Source: Subtercola lobariae
Lineage (GTDB): Bacteria > Actinomycetota > Actinomycetes > Actinomycetales > Microbacteriaceae
Assembly (NCBI RefSeq): GCF_014640255.1
Contig: NZ_BMGP01000003.1
Coordinates: forward strand, 186,001-250,000
Reading direction: 5' to 3'
Length of the DNA: 64,000 nucleotides
A program made the position numbers and the translations under genes. Shown here in pieces: positions 43,133 to 52,129 of the stretch. The notes beneath the pieces were generated by a model. That model saw only the letters and a list, made by a program, of their open reading frames with translations, did not search any database and was not told where the DNA came from. The stretch's first letter is position 1, and the number at the start of each line of letters is the position of its first letter.

Positions 43133-44638
43133 CTACTTCTGTGCCAGATCGCGGGTCGCGGGGCCCTCGAGAAGCTCGCCCGTCGCTGAGAAACGTGAGC
43201 CGTGCAGGGGGCAGTCCCACGAGGTTTCGGCGTCGTTCCAGGTGAGCACACCGCCGAGGTGCGGGCACACGCCCGAAACGGCGCAGGAGGCGCTGTTCAC
43301 GGTCGAGACTCCCACGGGAAGGATGCCCGCTCGCCCGATGAGGCCCTGACGTTCGGCTGGGCGCGGCAGGGCATCCACTCGCGGACCGAGCAGTGCGCCC
43401 GCCCAGCCCTTCGCGGCCCACCAGCCCACGGCTGCGCCGTTGCCGAGCCCCGCACCCATCGCTGCAGGCAACGTCGCCCGGTGATGCAACGCCGTCGCCC
43501 AGTCGGGGCTGCCACCGTAGATGTCGCTGACCAGCGTCAAAGAGGCCGAAACGGCGTTCGTCATGCCCCACTTGTCGTACCCGGTCGCCAGGTAGATCGC
43601 GCCACGGCCGCGCGGCAGATACCCTACGAACGGCACACCGTGGGGCGTCTCGTAGTCTTGCGCGCTCCACGAATGCGTGAGCCTGGCACCCGGAAAGTAC
43701 CGCTCGGTCCACTCCTGCAGGTCGTCGACCCGCGCCTGCGTCGACGAAGCACGCCCCACCGGATGCCCGTTGCCGCCCACCAGCAACTGTTCGCTCGCGT
43801 GCTTGCCGTCGCCACTCGGCGCGGTGCGAAGCGACCGGCTGGGCGAGTCCACGGAGAGATACATCGCCTCGGGAATGACGCCCGGCACCGCATACGACGT
43901 GACATACGAGCGCAGCGGCTTGAGCTTCGCGAAGTAGAGACCTCGGTCGAGAATCGGCGTACCCGTGGTGAGCAGCACGTGCTTCGCGAAAAGCTCGCCG
44001 GCCGCGGTGCGCACCCGAGCCGGCTGCGAGCGAGGCCCGGCCGTCACCCCCGTGACGCGCGCGCCCTCGACGATCACGCCGCCGAGCTCGCGAACATCGG
44101 CAGCCAACGCTTCGAGCACCTGAACGGGGTCGAATTGAGCCTGATTGGCCAGCACCACCGCGCCGAACGTTGCAAACGGAACGTCGAGTTCGGCGCGCAG
44201 CTTCACATCGAGCCCGACCGATCGCGCGACCCGAAACTCGCGCTCGACGGTCTCGGTGCCCTCGGGCGTGCCGGCATAACTGATGGCGTCACGAAACTGC
44301 ACAGGCACGTCGCGCGACTCGAGATATTCGAGCAGCCACTCTTGCGCCGCACGATTGCCGTCGACGTAGGCCTGCGTAATGGCCTGATACGTGTGCCGCT
44401 TGATCTTCTGCAACTGGATGCCCTGCAGCAGCGACAGCTTGGCCGAGGTGTTGCCCGTTGCCACGGCCCCGATGAAGCGCGATTCGAGCACCGCGACCTT
44501 CTTGCCCGCCCGGGCGAGCAGCAGTGCGGTGACCAAACCGGTGAGCCCTGCGCCTACCACCACATCGTCGTAGGTTGCGCCGTCGACGAACTCGTCTGAT
44601 ACCTGGTCGCGCGGTGAATCGAGCCACAGTGAGGTCAT
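43133..44638 (-). CDS. FAD-dependent oxidoreductase with C-terminal Rieske domain
   Basis: 501 residues. The N-terminal DAO-type domain starts with YDDVVVGAGLTGLVTALLLARAGKKVAVLE (G-x-G-x-x-G near residues 29-34). The C-terminal Rieske domain binds a [2Fe-2S] cluster through VCPHLGG (C-x-H) and CPLHGSRF (C-x-x-H). FAD plus Rieske proteins of this type are found in many Actinobacteria; the substrate is not established. A TAGGGT 6 nt before the ATG indicates a leaderless start. Confidence 0.92.
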   Translation of the reverse strand: MTSLWLDSPRDQVSDEFVDGATYDDVVVGAGLTGLVTALLLARAGKKVAVLESRFIGAVATGNTSAKLSLLQGIQLQKIKRHTYQAITQAYVDGNRAAQEWLLEYLESRDVPVQFRDAISYAGTPEGTETVEREFRVARSVGLDVKLRAELDVPFATFGAVVLANQAQFDPVQVLEALAADVRELGGVIVEGARVTGVTAGPRSQPARVRTAAGELFAKHVLLTTGTPILDRGLYFAKLKPLRSYVTSYAVPGVIPEAMYLSVDSPSRSLRTAPSGDGKHASEQLLVGGNGHPVGRASSTQARVDDLQEWTERYFPGARLTHSWSAQDYETPHGVPFVGYLPRGRGAIYLATGYDKWGMTNAVSASLTLVSDIYGGSPDWATALHHRATLPAAMGAGLGNGAAVGWWAAKGWAGALLGPRVDALPRPAERQGLIGRAGILPVGVSTVNSASCAVSGVCPHLGGVLTWNDAETSWDCPLHGSRFSATGELLEGPATRDLAQK

Positions 44639-44644
44639 CGTTTC

Positions 44645-44650
44645 ACCCTA
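44645..44650 (-). promoter_or_regulatory. -10 box TAGGGT of the Rieske-FAD gene
   Basis: TAGGGT on the minus strand, 6 nt before ATG 44638; no ribosome binding site. Confidence 0.6.
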
Positions 44651-44779
44651 CGCCGGGCGGTTTCTCGACGAGTGGGCTGCGGCTGGGCCTAGTCAGCCGC
44701 CGCAATCAGTGCTAGAAGCGCCGCGGAGCACGGCCGCGTTATAGTGTGCGGCTGCGCACTACCTCGCGAGCATCCGCAC

Positions 44780-45904
44780 TCAGAGCCACCCGCGCTTCTT
44801 GAACATCACATAGAGCCCCACGCTCAGCGCCACCATCAGCCCGATGGCCGCCGGGTACCCCCACGCGAAATGCAGCTCGGGCATGTTGTCGAAGTTCATA
44901 CCGTAAATGCCGGTCACCACCGTCGGCGCGAAGAAAATAGCCGCCCAGGCCGAGATCTTCTTGACCTCGTCGTTTTGATGGTTGCTCGTCTCAGCGAGCT
45001 TTTTCATGTCTTCGTTCTGCCGTTGAGCCACCAAGGTCGCATTCACGGTCAGAATCTCGCGCAGCGTCTGCCGGTACCCGTCGACCCGATCGTTCACCAC
45101 CGATACGTGGTCGGCAACGTCTCGAAACGCCCGCTTGAGTTCGAGGGTGCCTTCTACTTGGTCGAACTGGCTGCGCAAAGCCTCGAGCATCCCTGTTAGC
45201 GGAAGGGTCGCGCGCTGAAAGTCGAGCACCTCTTGCGAGAGTTCGTAGATGCGCCGAGACACGGCCGGGTCGCCCTCGAACACCTGCGTCTCGATCTGGT
45301 CGATGTCGGTTTCGAGGCCGGCCACGACGGGCGCGTACTGGTCGACAACCGCGTCCATGATGGCGTAGAGCACCGCGATGGGGCCGAGCGACAGCAGGTC
45401 GGGGTCGTTCTCCATGCGGCGGCGAACCACCGAGAGGTCGGGCGATTCACTGTGCCGCACCGAGATGACGAAATTGGGGCCCACGAAAAGGTGCAGCTCG
45501 CCGAATTCGACCTCTTCACGTTCATCCACATACTGGGCCGCCCGCAGCACCACGAAGAACACCTCGCCGTAGCGCTCGAGCTTGGGGCGCTGGTGGGCCC
45601 CTACCGCGTCTTCGATGGCGAGTGGATGCAGGTCGAAATCGTTCTCCATTTCAACGAGCTCATCGGCGCTCGGCCGATACAACCCGATCCAGGCCAATGA
45701 CCCCGGTGACCGGTTCAGCGCCGCAATGGTCTCGGCGGGAGTAGAAGGTGAGAGCACCCGCTTACCGTGCCGGTAGACCGCGTTGTCGACCATGCTCGTG
45801 TGCGGCTCGAACGGTTCTGGCTCGACCGTCTCAGGGGCAGGTGTGATGGGCCGGTTGCTCGGCCGCACCGATGTGATGCCTCTGACCATGCTCGAAAATC
45901 TCAT
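44780..45904 (-). CDS. corA: CorA family Mg2+/Co2+ transporter
   Basis: 374 residues from ATG 45904. The large cytoplasmic N-terminal domain leads to the stalk helix and two C-terminal membrane helices with the ion-selectivity motif YGMNF between them (GIYGMNFDNMPELHFAWGYPA, core GMN) and the basic C-terminal end KKRGWL. It forms a pentameric channel for Mg2+ import. Upstream in-frame GTG codons at 45913 and 45919 follow a GAGAGG and could also be used, giving three to five more residues; a still longer frame is unlikely. Confidence 0.92.
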   Translation of the reverse strand: MRFSSMVRGITSVRPSNRPITPAPETVEPEPFEPHTSMVDNAVYRHGKRVLSPSTPAETIAALNRSPGSLAWIGLYRPSADELVEMENDFDLHPLAIEDAVGAHQRPKLERYGEVFFVVLRAAQYVDEREEVEFGELHLFVGPNFVISVRHSESPDLSVVRRRMENDPDLLSLGPIAVLYAIMDAVVDQYAPVVAGLETDIDQIETQVFEGDPAVSRRIYELSQEVLDFQRATLPLTGMLEALRSQFDQVEGTLELKRAFRDVADHVSVVNDRVDGYRQTLREILTVNATLVAQRQNEDMKKLAETSNHQNDEVKKISAWAAIFFAPTVVTGIYGMNFDNMPELHFAWGYPAAIGLMVALSVGLYVMFKKRGWL

Positions 45905-46141
45905 GCTCTTCACGCGCACGCCGCCTCTCAGACCTAGCCGATTCGAATTCAGACTGCCACACTTCTCTGGGCATAAATCGCACTTCGACAAGAGTTCACC
46001 GACGTCATCGTTCGTAAAACTCCCGCGTGGCGTTTACCACACGTTCAGCTTTCTCTGCTTGGGTTATCAATCAGAACCACCCGTCGTGCGCTGACTTTGT
46101 TCGCTTACGCGCCGGGCCGCCTACCCGAACGGCACATTTTC

Positions 46142-47080
46142 ATGACAGCGACGTTGGCCCAGTACCCGAGGCCAGATCACTTCGTTCTTCATTTCAGTGA
46201 CACCCATTTCGTCGGCACCGACAGCCTGCTCTACGACAAGATCGACGCCGAGGGCCACCTCGTCGAGATTCTCGCCGAACTGCACGCGTCTGGCTCGCGG
46301 CCCGAGGCCATCATCTTCACCGGCGACCTCGCCGACAAGGGCGACCCCAAGGCCTACGAGAAACTGCGTGCCATGGTCGAACCCGCCGCCGCGGCGATGG
46401 GCGCCCAGGTCATCTGGGTGATGGGCAACCACGACAACCGTGCCGCCTTTCGCGCCAGTCTGCTCGACCAGCTGCCCTCGATGCAGCCCGTCGACCGCGT
46501 CTACGACGTGAACGGCCTGCGCATCATCACGCTCGACTCCACCGTTCCGGGCTCGCACTATGGCGAAGTCACCCCCGCTCAGCTCGACTGGCTCGCCGAA
46601 GAGCTCGCCAGCCCCGCGCCGCACGGCACCATTCTGGCTATGCACCACCCGCCCGTGCCGAGTGTGCTCGACCTGGCCGTGATGGTGGAGCTGCGCGACC
46701 AGGCCTCGCTCGCCGAGGTCATTCAGGGCTCAGATGTGCGTTCGATCATCGCCGGTCACCTGCACTACTCCTCGACGGCGATGTTCGCCGGCGTTCCGGT
46801 GTCGGTCGCCTCGGCCACCTGCTACACCCAAGACCTCAACGTTGCGGTAGGCGGCACGCTCGCGCGCGACGGCGCTCAAGCGTTCAACCTCATTCACGTC
46901 TACGAGAACACCGTGCTCCACTCGGTAGTTCCCATCGGTCACTACGCGCAAGTTTCCTACACCGACGCGGCGGCCACCCAGAAGATCCTCACTGACGCGA
47001 ACGTCGAGATCGCTCCCCCGGTCAACGCTCCAGTTCCCGCCGAAGAGCCGCTGGTCATCCCAGCCCTCGCCGGCGTCTAG
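46142..47080 (+). CDS. Calcineurin-like phosphodiesterase (CpdA type)
   Basis: 312 residues from ATG 46142; a TTG at 46097 would add 15. The class III cyclic-nucleotide phosphodiesterase metal motifs are all present: [10 protein letters not shown] (D-x-H), [10 protein letters not shown] (G-D), VMGNHDNR (G-N-H-D), [10 protein letters not shown] (H) and [11 protein letters not shown] (G-H-x-H). Its length and motifs match mycobacterial Rv0805-like enzymes that cleave cyclic AMP and related compounds. Neither start has a strong ribosome binding site. Confidence 0.9.
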   Translation: MTATLAQYPRPDHFVLHFSDTHFVGTDSLLYDKIDAEGHLVEILAELHASGSRPEAIIFTGDLADKGDPKAYEKLRAMVEPAAAAMGAQVIWVMGNHDNRAAFRASLLDQLPSMQPVDRVYDVNGLRIITLDSTVPGSHYGEVTPAQLDWLAEELASPAPHGTILAMHHPPVPSVLDLAVMVELRDQASLAEVIQGSDVRSIIAGHLHYSSTAMFAGVPVSVASATCYTQDLNVAVGGTLARDGAQAFNLIHVYENTVLHSVVPIGHYAQVSYTDAAATQKILTDANVEIAPPVNAPVPAEEPLVIPALAGV

Positions 47081-47099
47081 ATCGAAACCGGCACCCGCC

Positions 47100-48755
47100 T
47101 CAGCGCTCCCAGGGCGCCTTGAACGGAAAGTACTGCTCCAGAAACGACTGCACAACGGCAGCGCGCTCTTCAGCCGACACCTCGGGGTAGCTGCCGTCGT
47201 TGAGGCAGAAGAAGTCGAACGCGCGCTTGCGTAAGAGACCAGGCAAGAGTGCCAGCCCCGACCGCTGCGTCGTGTCGACGTACCGCACCTGCGCGGCCTC
47301 TTGCACCACCGCACGCCCGGTCATCAGCGCGTAGTAGTGGTAGAGCGAGTTGGTCACCGAGATGTCGGTGCTCGATCGAAACCGGCTCGCGGCCGTGCGC
47401 TCGAAGTCGTCGGCGAACTCCATCTCGAGTTCTGACATGACACTGCGGCGAAGCGGAGCAGCGGCGTGCTCGAGGTGCCGGGTGATGATGCGCCCGAACT
47501 TCTCGAACAACAGTCGGCGGTTCACCCGCGCCGCGTTCTCGAACCCACTGCGCGACGCCTCGTTCTCGCCGAGCCCGATGCGCGTGGTCGCTTCGATGAA
47601 CTTGGTGACACCACCCGAGCTGAAGAACATGTTCGGCTGAACGGGCCGGCCGAAGAACATGTCATCGTTCGAGTACAAGAAGTGCTCGCTGATGCCCGGA
47701 ATGTGATGCAACTGGCTCTCAACTGCCTGCGAGTTGTGCGTCGGCAGCACACTCGGGTCGGTGAAGAATTCGTCACTTCTCACAAACGTGACCCGCGGAT
47801 GCTCGGCGAGCCATTCGGGTTTCGCCGAGTCAGTGGCGATGAAGATGCGCCGCACCCACGGCGCGAACGTGTACACCGACCGCAGCGCGTACTTCAGCTC
47901 ATCGATCTGACGGTAGCGCGCATCGGAGTCGTCACCGTCGCCCACCACATAGCCCCCGGACTGCGCCCGACGGCGGCGCTGGTACTCCACGTCGTTGCCG
48001 TCGACCCACGAGAACACCATGTCGATGTCGAACACCACATCGTTCGCCTGAACATCGAACATGCCGCGCAGGCTGTTCCAGGTTACGCCGTAGAGATCGA
48101 CCGTGCTCGCGATCGCCTCTGACCGCGGCAGTTCGCGCCGGGTCAGCGAGTTCTCCACCGGGCAGATGATGACGTTGTCTTCGAAGCTCCACAGTTGCAG
48201 CTCGATGCCCGTCGACGATCCGTAGGTCAGCCCGCCGAGCGGTTCGACCCGCGGCCGGTAGAGCCGAAAGATGCGAGCCTTGCGGCTGTCGCCGAGCGAT
48301 CCGTCGCACACCAAAACGGGCGGGCGCTTCTTGCCCTCGACCGTCTTGGAATACATCGGCTCGTCTGTGGTGGCGCGCGCGAGTGCTCGTTCGAGGCGGC
48401 GGCGGCGGGCGGCATCCACCACGACCACCGGTCGCTCGTCATTGCCGCGAATCAGAAAAAACGGAATGGAGGCGTCGATGAGCGCCCGCCTGATGAACAA
48501 CAGGTCTTCGACCATGGCATCGTGCGGCGTGAGCGTCGTGTTGACGAGCGCGAGCAGCCCCTTGCGCACGATGACATCGGTGCGCCCGTGACTCTTCGGC
48601 CATGACCGGGGCGCGCCCAGTTTGCCCGAGACGGCACCGAACAGCTCTTCGGGCGCCTCCGACTCGAAGGTGGGTTCGAGCGCGACGTTGTGCGTCGCCG
48701 CGCTGCCGGTGGCGACCCGGCCGACGGCCTGAGAAACCGAACTGAACGAACTCAT
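47100..48755 (-). CDS. Stealth family glycosyl-phosphotransferase
   Basis: 551 residues from ATG 48755. All four Stealth conserved regions can be found: CR1 DIDMVFSWVDGND, CR2 ELKYALRSVYTFAPWVRRIFIATD, CR3 THNSQAVESQLHHIPGISEHFLYSNDDMFFG, and a CR4-like end NDGSYPEVSAEERAAVVQSFLEQYFP (core letters quoted). Stealth proteins transfer hexose-1-phosphate to build phosphoglycan capsules; GNPTAB is the human relative. The start overlaps the stop of the SNF2 helicase gene (ATGA), an odd partner. No other capsule gene is nearby. Confidence 0.9.
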   Translation of the reverse strand: MSSFSSVSQAVGRVATGSAATHNVALEPTFESEAPEELFGAVSGKLGAPRSWPKSHGRTDVIVRKGLLALVNTTLTPHDAMVEDLLFIRRALIDASIPFFLIRGNDERPVVVVDAARRRRLERALARATTDEPMYSKTVEGKKRPPVLVCDGSLGDSRKARIFRLYRPRVEPLGGLTYGSSTGIELQLWSFEDNVIICPVENSLTRRELPRSEAIASTVDLYGVTWNSLRGMFDVQANDVVFDIDMVFSWVDGNDVEYQRRRRAQSGGYVVGDGDDSDARYRQIDELKYALRSVYTFAPWVRRIFIATDSAKPEWLAEHPRVTFVRSDEFFTDPSVLPTHNSQAVESQLHHIPGISEHFLYSNDDMFFGRPVQPNMFFSSGGVTKFIEATTRIGLGENEASRSGFENAARVNRRLLFEKFGRIITRHLEHAAAPLRRSVMSELEMEFADDFERTAASRFRSSTDISVTNSLYHYYALMTGRAVVQEAAQVRYVDTTQRSGLALLPGLLRKRAFDFFCLNDGSYPEVSAEERAAVVQSFLEQYFPFKAPWER

Positions 48756-50872
48756 GAGAGGGCCTGTTCGAGCAGGTGCACGAGGGCATCCAGCTGCACG
48801 CTGTCGCTTGAGGTGATCTCTGCGTCTGACCCGTCGAGCGCTCGGGCAGCGAGACCTTGCTTGCTGTCGATGAGCTCGGCGATCTTCGAGTCGATGGTCT
48901 GCGCGGCGATGATGCGCCAGGCCGTCACGGGCTCTTCTTGCCCGATGCGGTGCACGCGGTCGATGGCCTGCGTCTGTTCTGCGGCCGTCCACGAGAGCTC
49001 GGCGAGCACCACGTTCGAGGCGGCTTGCAGGTTGAGCCCCACACCGGCGGCGGTCAGCGAACACACCGCAACAGAGACCTCGGAGTCGTTGTTGAACGCG
49101 TCGATCTGCGTCTGCCTGAAGGCGGCACTCTGGTCGCCGCGAATCGAAATGGTCTTGAGGTCGCGACGCGCGAAGGCCTCTTCGGCTTGGTTCATCACGT
49201 CGATGTGCTTGGCGAAGAATACCACCTTGCCCACTGAGCGGGCGAGCTGTGCGGCGTAGTCGGCCGCGAGACCGGCCTTAGCCTGGCCGATCTTGCGCAC
49301 CATGGTGAACACGTTCTCGCCAGTCGTCGATGATTTGGATTCTTCGAGTTCGGCCTTGGCGACCATGCGCATGAGCTCCGCGTTGGGCCCGTCGCTCGTG
49401 TCGTATCCACTGCCGAGAGCTCCGGATGCCGCACGGCGGTACCGCGTCACAAGTCGTTTGCCCAGCTCGGCTTCGGCCTGCCGAATCGAACGGCCGAGGT
49501 CGTCGTCGAGTTCGACCGGCAGGTCGACCACTCGTTTCGCCGGAAGGTCGGCCGCGACATCCACTTTCTTGCGGCGCACGATGCCCATGTCGATGACAGC
49601 TTCACGGGCTTCGGCGAAGAAACCGAAGTCGGCCGGGGTGAGGCCGGTGTCTTCGAGCTTCTCCATGAGTTCGGGGGTGGGCTTGTCGCCGTCGATCCAG
49701 CCGAGGTACTGCCAGATGGCCCTGAAGTCATCGACGTCGTTGATCAACGGGGTGCCGGTGAGCGCCATCATCAGCGGGTCTCCGCCGGGGGCGTATTTGC
49801 GAATGCGGTCGGCCAGCGCGAGCACGTTCTTCGAGCGCTGCGACTGCAGGTTCTTGATGAAATGCGCCTCGTCGACGACCATGCCCTTGAAGCCCAGGGT
49901 GCCGAGCCAGGCGAGGTGCCGGTCGAGCACGTCGTAGTTCACGATCACCACGTCGGCGAAGGCGTCGAGGTTGGCGCCGTCGCCCTGAATGACCGTCGCG
50001 CGGCGCTGGGGAGTCCAGATTTCGACCTCACGCGCCCAGTTCATCTTCACGACGTTCGGCACCACCGCCAGCAGCGGATACGAATCAGAGACGGATGCGG
50101 CCAGCAACGACTGTGCCGTCTTGCCGAGGCCGGGCTCGTCTGCCAGCAGAAACGACCGGTGCCCCGCAGCGACAGCGGCGATGAAGCGCGCCTGGTGGTG
50201 CATGAGTTCGTGGCCGGGGGGCGAGATGCGGTCGATCTTCGGCGCCTCTGGCAGCTCCATGCTCGCCACGGTGCCGCCCGAACCGTATTCGAAGGCGCGG
50301 TAGAGCGGGCCGAGCAGCTCCCAGCTCGACAGGCGGCCACGCGAAACGGGCTTGTGCGCGGTTGCGGCGCTGAAGTCAGGTGCGAGAAACGGGTTCGCCA
50401 GCTGGCGAGCCTTCACCGACTGCGGAACCACCTGGCGCTCGGAGAAAAGATCTGTAGAGAAGGGCGAACTCGGCGCTAGGGCGACGGGTTCTTCTTCTTC
50501 GAGTTCGATGCCGGCATCCGTCAGGTATTCGCGGCGCAACCGCTGGGCCACGGGAGAGACGGGCGCGTCGCTCTCGAGCAACGTGATCAGTGATGTGTCA
50601 CGAGCCGCGGTCTGCGCCAGAATGCCGGCGATGCCGTCGAGGCGTTTCAGCTGCTCGGCGCGTTCGCCGTCGCTCAGCTCAGCATCACCCTTGATGCGAG
50701 CTCGCTCTTCGCGCATGAGCAGCGCAACGACGAGAAACTTGGTGCGGTTCGACGGCACGACCTTGCCGCGCTGAGCTGCCGCCTCAACTTCGCGCACTTT
50801 GCGCGCGAGAATGGGAATGAGGCCGGTGTTGTCAACCGTGCGGGTTGATCGGCGAACGCCTGATCGTGACAT
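48752..50872 (-). CDS. SNF2-family DEAD/DEAH-box helicase
   Basis: 706 residues from ATG 50872, preceded by a full GGAGGAG; a longer frame is unlikely. The ATPase core has FLLADEPGLGKTAQSLLA (Walker A; note EPGLGKT for the usual DEMGLGKT), VVDEAHFIKN (DEAH), MALTGTPLIND, VVFFAKHIDVMNQ, and the motif V/VI region LTAAGVGLNLQAASNVVLAELSW and QAIDRVHRIGQ. The N-terminal 200 residues hold no recognised domain. It probably remodels DNA-protein complexes. It is translationally coupled to the downstream Stealth gene. Confidence 0.9.
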   Translation of the reverse strand: MSRSGVRRSTRTVDNTGLIPILARKVREVEAAAQRGKVVPSNRTKFLVVALLMREERARIKGDAELSDGERAEQLKRLDGIAGILAQTAARDTSLITLLESDAPVSPVAQRLRREYLTDAGIELEEEEPVALAPSSPFSTDLFSERQVVPQSVKARQLANPFLAPDFSAATAHKPVSRGRLSSWELLGPLYRAFEYGSGGTVASMELPEAPKIDRISPPGHELMHHQARFIAAVAAGHRSFLLADEPGLGKTAQSLLAASVSDSYPLLAVVPNVVKMNWAREVEIWTPQRRATVIQGDGANLDAFADVVIVNYDVLDRHLAWLGTLGFKGMVVDEAHFIKNLQSQRSKNVLALADRIRKYAPGGDPLMMALTGTPLINDVDDFRAIWQYLGWIDGDKPTPELMEKLEDTGLTPADFGFFAEAREAVIDMGIVRRKKVDVAADLPAKRVVDLPVELDDDLGRSIRQAEAELGKRLVTRYRRAASGALGSGYDTSDGPNAELMRMVAKAELEESKSSTTGENVFTMVRKIGQAKAGLAADYAAQLARSVGKVVFFAKHIDVMNQAEEAFARRDLKTISIRGDQSAAFRQTQIDAFNNDSEVSVAVCSLTAAGVGLNLQAASNVVLAELSWTAAEQTQAIDRVHRIGQEEPVTAWRIIAAQTIDSKIAELIDSKQGLAARALDGSDAEITSSDSVQLDALVHLLEQALS

Positions 50873-51084
50873 GCTCCTCCTGTGGAGTGGTGACGTGCCA
50901 AAAAAAGCTTGACTGCCTGCAAGGGGTTCGTGGCCGTGCAACACGATACGAATGGAATCACCGAACGGTCTACGTTTCGATGAGATCACCGGGTCACGGA
51001 CGGCGCTAGAGCGGATCTTCCCTGTGCACGTTCATTCTACCCGATCGCCGGGCACTCCAGGCGCGAGGCGGCTGGGCGAGGCGG

Positions 51085-51119
51085 TACTTCTTGCTGACTA
51101 CTTCTTGCTGACTACTTTT
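51085..51119. repeat. 14-bp tandem repeat over the end of the DUF6804-like gene
   Basis: tacttcttgctgac at 51085-51098 and 51099-51112, then a partial third copy. It covers the TAG of the gene ending at 51112. The rest of the 238-bp gap (50873-51111) holds no gene or clear signal that I can see. Confidence 0.8.
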
Positions 51120-51585
51120 TGGTGTCGACCGGTATTTTGATCAGCAGCCCGGCCGCAACAAAGATGACCGCCGCCGCGAGGTGAAACGCGTACCAAACGG
51201 GCGGGTCGAAATCGAGCGGCCACACCGGGTTCCAGATCACGGCGATGGGCACCAGCCCGATGATCCACCACCACTGTTTCGCCTGCCAGGCGAACACGCA
51301 AACGATGAGCGCCAAGATGCTGATCACGTACTCGAGCAGGGTGAACCAGCCCGAGTCGATCACGGCTACGGCCGCAAGCAGTGCGATCGCGCCGAGCAGA
51401 CCGGGGGCCAGCGCGGTGCGCGTGAAGGTCGGGTAGCGCGACGTGGTCTTGCCCGTTTTCGGGTCTCGTATCGTCGGGTTGGCTGCTCCGGATGCCGCTG
51501 CCCGTGCCCTGGCGGCCTGATTCGCTTGCTGGCGGGCCACCAACGCCGCTTGTTGCTCGGTGGTGCGCTTGGCTGAGGGGCTCAT
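51112..51585 (-). CDS. Four-helix membrane protein (DUF6804-like)
   Basis: 157 residues. A basic, Ala/Gln-rich N-terminus (residues 1-55) precedes four membrane helices. The stretch QWWWIIGLVPIAVIWNPVWPLDF, with its Trp-rich helix and N-P-x-x-P motif, resembles DUF6804. The protein ends KIPVDTKK. The function is unknown. It follows the UPF0303 gene by 10 bases on the same strand, so the two are probably one transcript. Confidence 0.75.
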   Translation of the reverse strand: MSPSAKRTTEQQAALVARQQANQAARARAAASGAANPTIRDPKTGKTTSRYPTFTRTALAPGLLGAIALLAAVAVIDSGWFTLLEYVISILALIVCVFAWQAKQWWWIIGLVPIAVIWNPVWPLDFDPPVWYAFHLAAAVIFVAAGLLIKIPVDTKK

Positions 51586-51595
51586 CGGGCGACCG

Positions 51596-52111
51596 TCATT
51601 CCTGGCCTCGGAGCCACGTGAGAACCTCCACGACCAGATCGTGATCGTCGGCTTGCGCGAGGCCTGAGACGCCCACTGCGCCGATCAGCGAGCCATTCAC
51701 CCGAAGCGGAACTGCACCGCCGTGCGCGGCGAAGTCGGCGAGCGGCAGGCGCGAGCTGGCCTCGAACGTGGTGCCTCGCGACCGAAAGAGCGTGCCGACC
51801 GTGTACGACGACTCGCCGTACCGGCGAACGACGTTGAACTTGCGCCGCAGCCAGTCGTTGTTGTCGGCATTCGCCCCGGGCAGCGCGGCGTGAAAGACGG
51901 TCTGCTCGCCGAAGACCACTGAAATAGCGATCGGCAACGACCGTTCGAGCGCGAGATCGCGCAGCTTCGACCCGACATCCCATGCGTCGTCGTAGTCGAA
52001 CGAGGTGAACTGCAGGTCGCGTTCGTGCTGACGCAGTTGTTCGAGCTTCTCGGCGGCAGCCAGAATGGCTTCGTCGACTGCGCTTTCGGTCGGCAAATCG
52101 GTGCTGGGCAT
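51596..52111 (-). CDS. UPF0303/GlcG-HbpS-type (heme-degrading domain) protein
   Basis: 171 residues. The fold is shown by ALERSLPIAISVVFGEQTVFHAALPGA, NDWLRRKFNVVRRYGESSY and HGGAVPLRVNGSLIGAVGVSGLAQADDHDLV, the last being the GxxVGAIGVSG motif of the HbpS/GlcG group (core letters quoted). Such proteins bind small ligands or haem; the true role here is unknown. A TAGGCT 7 nt before the ATG marks a leaderless start, overlapping the promoter of psuG. Confidence 0.88.
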   Translation of the reverse strand: MPSTDLPTESAVDEAILAAAEKLEQLRQHERDLQFTSFDYDDAWDVGSKLRDLALERSLPIAISVVFGEQTVFHAALPGANADNNDWLRRKFNVVRRYGESSYTVGTLFRSRGTTFEASSRLPLADFAAHGGAVPLRVNGSLIGAVGVSGLAQADDHDLVVEVLTWLRGQE

Positions 52112-52117
52112 AAGGCT

Positions 52118-52124
52118 TAGCCTA
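52118..52124. promoter_or_regulatory. Overlapping divergent -10 boxes between UPF0303 and psuG
   Basis: TAGCCT on the plus strand (52118-52123) lies 6 nt before ATG 52130; TAGGCT on the minus strand (52119-52124) lies 7 nt before ATG 52111. The two start codons are only 18 bases apart, so the two polymerases would compete for the same bases. Confidence 0.65.
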
Positions 52125-52129
52125 GAACT

